NCBI GenBank assembly: GCA_951799445.1
Contig: OX637292.1
Location: 4,777,296 to 4,841,295, forward strand
Source: Pseudisothecium myosuroides
Lineage: Eukaryota > Streptophyta > Bryopsida > Hypnales > Lembophyllaceae
Length of the DNA: 64,000 nt
Direction: 5' to 3'
The notes under the pieces were generated by a model that searched no databases, was not told the DNA's origin, and saw only the letters and a program-made list of their open reading frames with translations. Shown here piece after piece: positions 35,901-46,470 of the stretch; positions within the stretch are counted from its first letter, which is position 1, and every line of letters begins with the position of its first letter. A program made the translations under genes and the position numbers.

Positions 35901-36418
35901 GTAGCTCTCCTTCCATCCTTGGCTTTATCTACTTTACAATTGATATGCCTCTTTGTTGTTCACTTCAATTGTCTCTTTTCATGCCGTCTTGTTGACATGC
36001 TTTAAATTTTTTTTTGTCACACCTTGTAATTTGATTGTTTGGATCTTTTATGTTGTTCAATTGCAATCTTTCTTGGATTATTCTTTAATCTTTATGATGC
36101 ACTTCTATTGCGCACTTGTGGAGTGTCTTCAATAGTATTGCACAATCTTCAAGGATCACGCTTTTTGTTGCACATTGACATCGTACCTTAGGATTGATTT
36201 TTTTGGTACTTGTGACAACTTCCAATGGTTTTGTATTTGTTGCACCTTAGAAGGATGTTTTAAGATGTCTTTTCATTGCGTTATCCTTTGAAAATACACT
36301 AGATCAAATGTGCATGTCTTTTTGTGATGCCCTTTCAAAGCACTCTATAGATTACACAAAGCTTGTAGAATTGAACTTGCACTAACTAATTAATACATTG
36401 TTGTTGTTGCAAGTGCAG
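35901..36418 (+). other. 5'-UTR intron of the right peptide gene
   Basis: Donor TTGCAAG|GTAGCTC and acceptor GTTGCAAGTGCAG|ACACAAA enclose 518 bases and leave a short second leader exon before the ATG at 36443. Without splicing, several upstream ATGs would precede the coding frame. Confidence 0.5.
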
Positions 36419-36442
36419 ACACAAATCGTCATCATATTTACA

Positions 36443-36895
36443 ATGAAGGGCCTCTCGGTGGTTTTGGTATTTGCGGTGCTTGTGTTTATCATTCCTGGAG
36501 AAGGACGCCTCGTTCCAACTCCGTGTTGGGACTTGCCCAACCCGGGACCAGATTGCGACCCCCACAACCCCATTCCGGCACGCGCAGTTCCTACTCCATG
36601 CTGGGACTTGCCCAACCCGGGACCAGATTGTGACCCCCACAACCCCATTCCGACACGCGCAGTTCCTACTCCATGCTGGGACTTGCCCAACCCGGGGCCG
36701 GATTGCAACCCCCACAACCCTATTCCGGCACGCGCAGTTCCTACTCCATGCTGGGACTTGCCCAACCCGGGGCCGGATTGCGACCCCCACAACCCTATTC
36801 CGGCACGCGCAGTTCCTACTCCATGCTGGGATTTGCCCAACCCGGGGCCGGATTGTAACCCCCACAACCCCAACCCCGTAACTATGCTTCCATGA
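36443..36895 (+). CDS. Secreted tandem-repeat Cys/Pro-rich peptide precursor, right copy
   Basis: 150 residues: signal peptide of about 21, then five 25-residue units and a short tail. At DNA level the units are 75 bp and differ at only a few bases: an Asp/Asn switch after the second cysteine, an Ala/Thr switch near the end, and silent changes. Ten cysteines in all, two per unit with nine residues between (CWDLPNPGPDC), which could close one disulfide loop per unit. Transcribed away from the palindrome axis, so the two copies are divergent. The strong conservation of frame, unit length and cysteines argues that it is coding on this strand; overlapping frames on the opposite strand are shadows of the repeat. 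No relative known to me. Confidence 0.82.
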   Translation: MKGLSVVLVFAVLVFIIPGEGRLVPTPCWDLPNPGPDCDPHNPIPARAVPTPCWDLPNPGPDCDPHNPIPTRAVPTPCWDLPNPGPDCNPHNPIPARAVPTPCWDLPNPGPDCDPHNPIPARAVPTPCWDLPNPGPDCNPHNPNPVTMLP

Positions 36896-37144
36896 AGTGT
36901 TCAAACGGTGTCCATGTTGACAATTTTTTGTATTTGTGGATAACATCAATTGTTAATAGTCCTCATGGATTGTCTAGGCTAGTCACTACAGTGCTAGCTT
37001 TTAAATTACAATATATTACCAAATGAAATGATTTTTGGAGCCTCATAGTTGCTTTCTATAGTATTGCATAATGTTGATCAACATGCCATGCATAGGATTT
37101 GTATATGGATAGCTACTACGTTTCTTTTGGAAATTTCATTTGAA

Positions 37145-37154
37145 AATAAATAAA
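37145..37154 (+). terminator. Overlapping AATAAA polyadenylation signals
   Basis: Two overlapping AATAAA motifs lie about 250 bases after the stop codon of the right peptide gene. The mirror pair is at about 32310-32319 on the minus strand for the left copy. Confidence 0.45.
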
Positions 37155-39228
37155 GTTTGTGCCCCTTGGCTCATTTTCAAGTGCAACCAAGTGTCTTTAA
37201 ACTCTTTGAAAAATTGTTTAAACCTTGCGTCTTCTATTTTCTATTTTTCTATTTTGTATCATCTTGTGATGTTTGTTGTTTTGAGCTTTATAAGTTGGAA
37301 TGCGGAGAGAGTGTAAAAAATGCTTTATGCCAACAATCTCCTCAATGCAAGTGCTTTCAATGAAAAGACCCTTAAAAGACCTTTCAATACTAAAAGAGAC
37401 TTGCCAACTTTATGAACACAAATAAACAAGTATGGTAGTCTCACTTAAAATTGCTTAAACTTATTTTTAGTCTCTTTTTATCCTTGAGTGACCATAATTG
37501 AATATAATATGGTCTAATTTGTTGATGAAGTGGTATTTTGTAATGAAAAAATGTAATTGGATTATGAAGATATGTTCAATTGACCATCGCATTGCCCAAA
37601 AGCTATTCCATTGATGAATGCATCTCATTTTTTGAGGTTTCTTTGTGTTATTTATTTGCCTTGGATTCAAAATAATATAGAATGTTTTTGAAGTTTTGCA
37701 ATTTTAATTTTAACCAACTTGACTAAAACTATGTGTTTGTTGAAACCAGGAAGCTTTTAGAATTATTGAAAAGTACTCATTTTTTTTTGCAAAATCATGA
37801 GCATTTGAATTTCATCTCCAATGCTTATCTTTCCATGACATTTATAGATGTGGTAGTCTTTTAAAAGTTGTTTTAAAAAAATTGAAGATCAGGCTATTCA
37901 AATATTTAAAATTTGTAAAGAAAAGTAGGAAGCAATACATTTTTTTCAAATCCTGATGCACATACATGATTACATGTAACCTACTTATGTTTGGAAAAGC
38001 AAAAAAAATGTTTTTGAATATCTTGTACGTAGGTTCATTATTGAGCTACTTTGTTGTTTTTTCTATTTCTGAAGCTACTCAAAGTATTCAAAGTACACCT
38101 CAAAAAATAACTTTTTCTTGAAATCAATGCATTTATTTTTAATAGTAATTAGGGTTGAAAAGAACAAGTTTAGAAAAGTAAACATATAATAATATAAAAG
38201 AAGATTCTAGTTTTAGGCAAAAGTGGCTCTAAGAGCATAATGCAGTTCACTTTTTATGAGCATTCTACCTTGCTTACACTCATTTGCAATAACTATAAAG
38301 ATCACATTGCTGGGATTATACCATAATACCCAAATAATAGACTATTTTTGATGAAAATTTATTTTAGAAGGCCAAATTTCTAAAGGATTTACATGCAATT
38401 TAGTAAGAAATATATAAATAAGAGGAGATTTTGAACAACTAGATTAAACTTTAATCTAAGTAGACATCTTAAGATATTAAATTCTATATGAAGCCCAAAA
38501 TAATGCTTTGAACTTCTAGATTTTCAATTCAAGTTATTATAATATTGAATGCCATTTGATTCATCTTTTAAATTTATTAATTTTGTCTTGAAATTTTAGG
38601 GTGAATGTCTGTCAATTAGATATGAATTTTTCATTCTAATTAAGTTTGAAGCTTAATTGAATTCAAACCACTTGCGCTATTTTCTAAAATATTTATTTAT
38701 TTTTACATCTAATCTTTGTAGACAATAATTGATAAATATATTTCAAAGTGAAGATATTGCTTGGCATAAAAGTTAGAAACCACTAAAGAGATTATAGTCC
38801 ATGAGGTGGATTTAATGTTTAGAATCTACAAATTATAGATTGCTTAGATATTGTATACAGAATGGAAGTTGATATTATTTTTGTATGTATATATAAAAGA
38901 TTTTTATTAAATCTACTATAATGTGCTATTTATTGGATATTCAAGAAATTTGTCATAGAATGCTTACTTTTATGACATGGGATAAGGCCTTCTTTCAATG
39001 AAAGTTTGCTGACAAATTGGAAAAAGGATTGTTGTAATCCACTTTTAATATCAGTTCATGTGTTTTTCTCAATGGTGTCCTTTAGGCTTCTAGGAGTTAA
39101 GATGAGAATTAAGGTTCCTTCATCCTTTGAGCTCTAGAATTAAATTTTCTAAGATTTTGCTCCCTTTGCTTATATTTTACACAAATAATTCTTGTCTTCT
39201 ATTTGGATTTGGATTTTTTCTTTAGAAT

Positions 39229-40000
39229 GTTACGGTAGTCCAAAAAGCAAGGGTTCAATGGCTTATGATCTATACATCAATCTCAATTTGGGGGTTTAGG
39301 AGTTGGAGCTTGAGATTGTAAACTATTGAATTAGAAACTCTAAACCCTAATATTTCATAGTAATTGAAATGTAATACTCTATGTGTGAATGTATTTGTTT
39401 GGATTGAGTTTTTTTTGTCAAATTATGTTTTCAATTGTCCTCCACACGGTATTTAATTGTTGGCGTTCAATCTTTGCATTATAAGAACCCTGTTTTATTT
39501 TGTAAACATAAATTAGGTGAATGTTCATAAAAATGCATTCAAAAAAACACGGGGGTCTTATAGTGGTGATTTGTTGATTTCTAATGTTTTTGCTTGTTGA
39601 TGTATGTTTTTAGGGTTCTTGATAATTATATATATATTTCTATTGTTTTTTGTTACCTAAACCAATATTGTTAATTGTTTTTATATTATAATATCACTAG
39701 TAGAAAATAGTATCCACATCAACATACTTTGTTCCTTTAAACAACTTGATTTGGACATGAATTATTAGAATTGTACTAATTTGTTTGAATTTTGTATTGA
39801 TTTAGGCATATTGCTTTGGATACTATTTTCTACTAGTGTGTGCATTTTTGTGTGAGTATATGTTTGAATGTGTAAGTGAGCTGAAACCTGATTATGTTGA
39901 GAGTGTTTCAATATATTTGTGTACGTTGGTCTTGATTGTGCAAGTTTTGTCCTTTAGTTGTGCTTCAATTCACTAGTACCAAACCACCTCTCCTATTTAA
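39229..40000. other. Intergenic, nothing recognisable
   Basis: Begins where the palindrome ends. It contains two inverted short motifs, ATAGTATCCACATCAACATA-like near 39705 and ATACTATTTTCTACTAGTG near 39820, but no gene or matched repeat. Confidence 0.4.
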
Positions 40001-40527
40001 CTCCTAAAGTCCCAATCCTTGCGGGGGACTTTTGGAATTTTGGATAGGCTTGTATGATCTCAATTTTTGGCCTAATTTTTTGAAACTTCTTTTAAGATAG
40101 CGGAAATCTGATTAACTTTTTGGAAATACAACTTTTATTTCCATTGGTGCCCGGGAGCAACATTTATGCCTCCCTAAGTCTAAAAAATAGCTTGAGGGGA
40201 GCCCAAATACATCACAAAAAATTAAAAAAAATTATTTTTATTATTTTCCTCAAAAATTATATTTTTTCGACATTTGAAGCTTTGAATCATTTTATTTGGA
40301 CTAGTGATGCAAAAGTTATGGACAATCCGTCTTTTTGGACAATCCAAGCATCTTCTTGAAAAAATAACTTACAGAATTCATTTTTGAATGCAATTTTTAT
40401 AATTTTTCAAAAAAAATTGTTAGATAGGGTAAAGTTTGCTTGCTAAAACAATCTCACCATTGGAAGTATTGTGTTTCAATTCCAGCTTAGAGCTATTAAA
40501 GATTAATTAATTTTTTTAATCTTGGAG
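40001..40527. mobile_element. TTAA-type element, interrupted copy
   Basis: TTAA at 39997-40000, then CTCCTAAAGTCCC and a body collinear with 16116-16709 (CGGGGGAC, TTTTGGAT, GTATGATCTCAATTTTT) and later with 8883-9670. It is interrupted at 40527 by the element 40528-41284; a short continuation (TTGGATCTACTTCTACATAA) resumes at 41285. The right terminus was not found. The 79-codon frame inside has no motif. Confidence 0.55.
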
Positions 40528-41284
40528 GGTCGTTGCTAGAAATGGCATTCATTTTTTGTAGCATTTTGTACAATTCTCATTTTTTTCTTTTGGGAATACT
40601 TTAAAATTAGAAAAACAATTTTTTTAAATGTAAAAAATATGTTTATTGTATGTACCTTTAAGAAGAAGGTATCCCAGGAAGGACAAGTATAGAAACATTC
40701 TCTAAGTAGGAGAACTAGAATACTGGAAAATCTCATGAAAATAGCTGTACTTTCATTGTAATTTCACATTTTAATTTTAATTTTATAGGAAAAACAACTT
40801 TCAAAAAAGACTAAAAATTGGTCATTTGAAAAGAGTTCATAGTGATGAGATTTCACCAAAAGGTTGATCTTAGAAACATCTTCATTGTTTAGGAATTGCA
40901 CGCAATGGGAGTGTTGTTTGCACTCATGCAGATGACACAAAATAATATATTTTTAGATTTCCTTTGTTAGGATTATGCTTTCCTACTATGCAAATAGACC
41001 ATGAAAATTTCAGCTTTAGATCATTAAATATAAGGACTCCTAACGTAGTAAAAAACCTAAACTGCACCGTGTGACAAATTAACAAAAATGATTTTAAAAA
41101 TGTAAAATGATTTTTATTTTTTTCTAAAAAATAAGGGATTTGATTACCATCAAGTTAAACATATTCAATAGAAATTTCATGTTCATTGGACTAGTGCTTC
41201 AAAAGTTATACATAGTAAAAAATAATAAGAGAGGGTACCCTCACAATGTGACAGGAAATAGGACCATCATTTCTTGCAATGACC
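40528..41284. mobile_element. Short GGTNRTTGCAAGAAA-type element with TTGGA flanks
   Basis: 757 bp, termini GGTCGTTGCTAGAAATG and (reverse complement) GGTCATTGCAAGAAATG. TTGGA stands directly before the left end (40522-40526, one base further out) and directly after the right end (41285-41289), a plausible target-site duplication of about 5-6 bp. Collinear with 18335-19072. Non-coding. Confidence 0.65.
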
Positions 41285-41332
41285 TTGGATCTACTTCTAC
41301 ATAACATTCAGTGGTGTTCTTTCTCTGGATGA

Positions 41333-41358
41333 GATGGTGTGGAATATACCACACCATC
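41333..41358. repeat. 26-bp near-palindrome
   Basis: Centred on GGTGTGGAATATACCACACC, two mismatched positions in 26. It is a relative of the motifs at 21225-21286. Confidence 0.55.
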
Positions 41359-41514
41359 AGTAGCTAATTTCCACATGTCAATTTTGTCAGAGAGTAAGTC
41401 AGCTGGTCACAATAGTACAAGGTACATTAAAAAATAAAACAAAACCACAGTTCATACACTCATTAAACCAAGCACACGGTAACCAACATTCTACACCCAT
41501 ACATTCATTTGGGT

Positions 41515-41700
41515 GTTTTGAAAACTCAAAATATTTTTGGTTTTGTATGAATGCAAGCTTAATGTTTGGTTCATTTAATTTATTTATTTTTGTGTGTGTT
41601 TTGTAATGTTACAAAACACGCAAATTAAAATAAATAAAATTGAACCAAGCATTTAGCTTGCTTTCATACAAACCAAACACATTTTGAGTTTTCAAAAAAC
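41515..41700. repeat. Foldback hairpin, about 90-bp arms
   Basis: GTTTTGAAAACTCAAAAT, TTTGTATGAATGCAAGCTTAA and TTTAATTTATTTATTTTTG on the left pair with their complements on the right; the loop is at GTAATGTTAC. It abuts the next foldback and looks like an independent small element. Confidence 0.65.
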
Positions 41701-41708
41701 AAGTAAAG

Positions 41709-42287
41709 CTATATATGTACACATGGGGTGGTAGGAGGTAGAACAACCCATGTGGGATAAATAAACTAGAATTTGCAGTTTCTCAATTATTCATAGTTAA
41801 GTCAAAAACAAAGAAATGTGTTAGAAGTAGAATTTTAGACCTCATTTAGGCATAGTAGAATAAGTATTCTCAAAAAACTTTGAACTAAAAAAAGTTGTTA
41901 AATGAAGATAAGTTTCACCCCCCAAAATCCGTTTAACATTTTGAATCTCCAATGAAAAGTTATGGACAAATTTGAGAGAGGATTATTTAAAATGTTAAAG
42001 AAATGTCCATTCCAATCCCTCTCTCAAATTTGTCTATAACTTTTGATTGGAGATTCAAAATGTCAAACGGATTTTTGGGGGTGAAACTTATCTTCATTTA
42101 ACAACTTTTTTTAGTTCAAAGTTTTCTGAGAATACTTATTCTACTATGCCTAAATGAGGTCTAAAATTCTACTTCTAACACAGTTCTTTGTTTTTGACTT
42201 AACTATGAATAATTGAGAAACTACAAATTCTAGTTTATTTATCCCACATGGGTTGTTCTACCTCCTACCACCTCATGTATATATATA
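41709..42287. mobile_element. Foldback element, 579 bp, intact copy
   Basis: Arms of about 270 bp, close to reverse complements, with termini CTATATATGTACACATGGGG and (reverse complement) CTATATATATACATGAGG. Same family as 20085-20986. Non-coding; a transcript would form a long duplex that could feed a small-RNA pathway (inference). Confidence 0.7.
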
Positions 42288-42482
42288 GAATTGTCTTTTC
42301 ACTTGAAAATCCAAAGTAAGTTATTGATGGCAAATGGTTGTATTGCATTACTCATTGGATTCTTTGCCAACATCTTTTTCTACAAATATTTGTTGATTTG
42401 TATATCAGGTCCTAAAATTAACAAAAGAAAATGGAACTTATTGTAAAGGTGGCCTCTATTGCAAAATTGAAGCTTACATTAA

Positions 42483-43329
42483 CCCCTAAAGGACCGTTGT
42501 CCCTTCTGGGGACAAATGTGTTTTCGGATAGGTACCTACGTGCTGAAGTTTTCTTTTGATTTTTTGAAATTTTATTTGGAGGTAGAAAAGCTGATTAGCT
42601 TTGTGGTAATATAATTTTTTTCACAATCGTTGCCTGGGAAAACAAGTTATGACCAAATAAGCTTAAAACAGGGGACGGGGGGCAGCCCGGGCAGCAAAAA
42701 AAAATGGCAAAAATTTGAATTTTTTTTTAATATTTTTTTTCTTATAGATTATATTTTTGTCTATGTGGAAAGCTTTGATTCATTTCATTTGGATTTATTA
42801 TGAGAAAGTTATGGACATTCTTGTTTTTTGGGCAATCAGAGCATCTTCTTGAAAAAAATAACTTGTAGGATTGGAATTAGTGCATTTTAATTCCATCTAA
42901 AATATATGGATATTTTAGATTTTCCTTATATCTTGTACCTATTTCTACTTAACAATTTTTTTAAGAATGATAAAAAGTTTTTTTGAATTTTTTTCCCCTA
43001 GACTCTCAACTCAATTCTCCACTATAAAGATTTAAAGTTCAAAACTTTGTAGTGCAAAAATTTGAAGTTAAAAATGTTCAAAGTCAAAAAATCTGATCTT
43101 GCAATGTGTTGAAAAACTTGTTTTTTTCACTTTAAACGCAGAAATCTTGCAATCTGTGTGGTCAAAAATTCTGAAATTTTTTCTACACACTCTCATACTA
43201 CTGTAGTTAGGTGTAAGATTCTACAGTTAGATGTGAAAAATAAACATTTTTCAATTATTTTTACTTTTTGCTATAGAAATGGCAGCTTTGAGTGTTTTTT
43301 GTCAGAAAAAGGCCTTGGTCCTTTAGGGA
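42483..43329. mobile_element. TTAA-type element, 847 bp
   Basis: TTAA at 42479-42482, left end CCCCTAAAGGACC, right end (reverse complement) ATCCCTAAAGGACC, followed by TTCA. Terminal inverted repeat of about 13 bases with one mismatch. The right subterminal part (AATGGCAG..TGAGTGTTTTT) is the same block that stands at the left end of 27714-28641, so the family has mixed end orientations. Non-coding. Confidence 0.7.
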
Positions 43330-44190
43330 TTCATTATGTGAGGATGAATTTCATGGATGAGGACTTGAGAGAGGTAAAGGCAACCTCTCTAAAGGCTATT
43401 GAATGTTATGAGCCTAATACCACCGTGATTTGCAATCTGAATATCTTGTGGCCAACTCTAAGAGGGGTTTATATTTTCCAAAGGTGTGCGCTTGTTGCAC
43501 GAGTTAAAACCAAGTAGAATTATAATTTTTTGATTAAAATTGTAATTTTTGTGAGTTTTTGAAGTGGTTTGCCTTGAAATTACAAAACCACCTATAGAAT
43601 CAAATCATAAACATCATTTAACAATCCATAACCGCATTTTCCTGTATCTATTAGCACTTAAGTATTCACCAATGAAGCACTGACACGATACCCCTTGTGG
43701 TATTAATGCACTGATTTTGTCATAATAGTGAACGAATTTGGATGAGTTTTGTGGTAGAATTGGGGCCAAAAGTAGGGCGACGGAAATAGACAATTGGTGG
43801 AGATGAGTTTTTCTACTTTATTTGTTTCATCTCATAAATTTGCCTCAAAGCAAAGTCTCAACAACTTCTCTCTGACAAATCTTTCTGATGAATGGACATG
43901 AGTTACTGGGCATTGATATATATATGTACATTCCGGACGTTGGTTGTGATAATTTTATTGTACATTGATGCCGGATTAGGGTTTCTAAAGGGTTGTTGGT
44001 TGTATACAATAGTGAGCATTTGTGTTCTAAAAGTAGCGTAGATGGATCATCTTCTGGGGGTTTAGGAGGGGTGTTCATGGGATCGGATTTTCATCATTGG
44101 TTGCCCGTGAAATCGGGTCGTGAAGGAATATGGGTGACAAGCAAATAGGAGGATTGGAAAAGGAGATACAAAGAGTAAAACACGTACAAG
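43330..44190. other. Intergenic with one unassigned open stretch
   Basis: A frame open from inside the preceding element to 43517 (plus) ends in a stretch of ordinary composition (MNFMDEDLREVKATSLKAIE and onward). It may be a short remnant of a gene, but no family was recognised. The rest, up to the duplicated segment, shows nothing. Confidence 0.3.
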
Positions 44191-45000
44191 ATTGAAGGAG
44201 AGGAATGGAAGATTGAAGAAGTGGAAGAGTAGATTGAAATTTGCTCCAACAACCAAAAGGAAACGCATCTTTGGAAACTTGAGAAGGAGGAAGAGCAACT
44301 TTAGAATGAAAATTTGCTACTTTGGAGGCAATTTCCAGAAGGTACAAATCTTTAAAATTGTAGAAAAAAATTACAGTCAATTAAAAACACCATTTACAAC
44401 ATATAAATTACATTACATACATACTCACAAATACAACAAATTTACTAACATACTTCATGAAGGCTAGCTAAAGTAAACAACTCCATGAAGTAAAAGATAG
44501 AAGGTTGTGGAAAGTCAACCAAATCATCTGACAATTCTACATGTGTAGCTCTAGTATGGTCCTCATGACGTGCCATGTTTGCTAGTCTAATAGTCGTAGG
44601 CAATCCAAATACATGATCAATAAGATCGTACACCTCTGATATAATAGTGCCATCTTCTCTCATACTACTCATAAGTAGAATGGGTGGAATCACTACATGA
44701 GCACCGCCACAATCTAAGTCGCTATGGTAACCATCATCAGTACTACCACCTCCACCTCCACCAATGCCAGGCAAGATGTGAATAAAACATGGTTTAAGTA
44801 GGATGTGAGCGAGATAGGATTTTCTACATCATGTCATATCACAACGTCAGTATATCTGTCATCAGATCAATCTTCAACCTCAGAGTCCGTCAAGATAGAA
44901 TATTCATTGTCAAGGGATAATTTAATTACCGTGACATCTGGACAATCTGAATGAAAATCATTGCGACTTGTATGGGTACAATCATTTGAACAATTAATTA
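44190..45000. repeat. Decayed duplicated segment, copy 1
   Basis: It shares collinear blocks with 45735-46310: ACCAAAAGGAAACGCATCTT, a block reading LEKEEEQL (broken by a stop) on the plus strand, AAATCTTTAAAATTGTAGAA, GACGTGCCATGTTTGCTAG, and GATAGAATATTCATTGTCAA. In both copies the frames are broken. The 109-codon minus-strand frame at 44445-44774 falls in it and is not preserved in copy 2. Probably the remains of a gene or element; the family is not recognisable. Confidence 0.5.
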
Positions 45001-45019
45001 ACTTGACAGTTTTTGCAAA

Positions 45020-45245
45020 TAGACCAACTCGACGAATTAGCCATCCACCTCAACAAACTAGTAGGACTAGCCATCCACCTTGATCAATTGGTCGTCCACC
45101 TCAACCGATTGGTGTCTACACCAATTGATTGGCCATCCACCTTGACCAACTAGTCGTCTACCTCAACCAATTTGTCATCTACCTCAATTGATTGGTCGTC
45201 CACCGCAACCGATTTGCTGTCCACTTCGGTCGATTGGTTGTCATG
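45020..45245. repeat. 21-bp minisatellite
   Basis: About ten units of roughly 21-24 bases built on CGTCCACCTCAACCGATTGG. Read on the plus strand a unit gives RPPQPIG, but several units carry stops or length changes, so the array is no longer coding. Confidence 0.65.
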
Positions 45246-45734
45246 AGTGAACCTGGCCATGGTGTTCTCCTCCCTCTCCTTTTCCTACTCTCACTCCCTT
45301 TTGCCACTTCTTTAGGTAACTGCTAAAGCTACCTGTCTTCCTAATGCAAGCTCACTTTCCTCCCAAGCTTTGCTAGCTCACCTTCCTAGAAATTGCATCA
45401 AAGAGACCTCATCTTCACCCCAATTTGTTGCATACTCATATATACTATATTTGTTGTATTGGCTTCATTTGTATACTGGTTCATTTGGTTTCTGATGTAC
45501 CGACTTTTCTTCAAGCTTGTATTAATTGTTTGTAGTATTGTCTCCCAAGAAGTGTTTGAAAACAGAGTGTTGAATTGGGTCTCACGTGGTTCCTAGAAAT
45601 TTCTTACATGATAGGAGTAAGGAACTGTAGAGGTTTCAAGTTTGAAACATGTTGGAATTTGAGGAAGTAGGTGTATTCAATCTGAGTGATAGTAGTAGAC
45701 CTCCAAAGCCTAGAGTTATGAGCAATCTCCAAGA

Positions 45735-46310
45735 GCATAAGATTGAAATTTGTTCCAACACCCAAAAGGAAACACATCTTTGAGAAGAAAATGCACTATT
45801 TCTAGTCAGGTATCGGTAGTGCAACTTGAGAAGGAGATAGAGCAACTTTGGAATGAGAAATTGCTACTCTGGAGGCAAATCCTACAAGGTATAAATCTTT
45901 AAAATTGTAGAAAAAATTACAATCAATTAAAAAAAAACATTTACAACGTATGAATTACACAACATATTTACTTACAAATACTGCAAACTCACTAATATAC
46001 TTTGCAAAGATTAGCAAAAGTAAGCAAAGTGTGGTTCTAATATGGCCCTCATGATGTGCCATGTTTGCTAGTCCAGTAGTCACAGGCAATCCAAATACCT
46101 TGCCAACCTTTATTGTTGTTGTCATGATCTGCACCTATACAAATTAAAAGCCCAAGGACGTGAGCAAGATAGGATTGTCCGCATCACGTCATGCCGCAAC
46201 GGTAGTTTGTCCGTCATAACATCAACCTTCAACTCCAGCATCTGTCAAGATAGAATATTCAGTGTCAAGGGGTAATTTAATTACCACAATGGACAATTAA
46301 TTTGACAATT
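45735..46310. repeat. Decayed duplicated segment, copy 2
   Basis: The direct counterpart of 44190-45000. Here a plus-strand stretch near 45828-45889 reads LEKEIEQLWNEKLLLWRQ, a heptad-like Leu/Glu-rich piece that could be a coiled-coil remnant. It is preceded by stops and has no continuous frame. Confidence 0.5.
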
Positions 46311-46319
46311 TTTGCAAAT

Positions 46320-46470
46320 AGACCAACTCAATGAATTGGCAATCCACCTCAACAAACTAGTGGGACTAGCCATCCACCTCAATCGATTGGCCCTCTACCT
46401 CAACCAATTGATCGCCCACCTCAACTAATTGGCCTTCTACCTCAATTGATTGGCCGTCCACCTCAATCTA
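46320..46470. repeat. Second block of the 21-bp minisatellite
   Basis: About six units of the same CCACCTCAAYYRATTGG type follow copy 2 as the first block follows copy 1, so duplication of the whole segment includes the minisatellite. Confidence 0.6.

Larger units (their letters stand above)
34914..39228. repeat. Right arm of the 9-kb palindrome
   Basis: Reverse complement of 30236-34551 with very few differences. The homology ends at 39228 (AGAAT), after which the flank is unrelated to that left of 30236. Only 162 bases of non-paired sequence lie between the gap and this arm. Confidence 0.9.

Noticed and set aside
44445..44774. A 109-codon frame with a Gly run (minus strand)
   Set aside because: The duplicated counterpart near 46020-46130 does not keep the frame, and no family was recognised.
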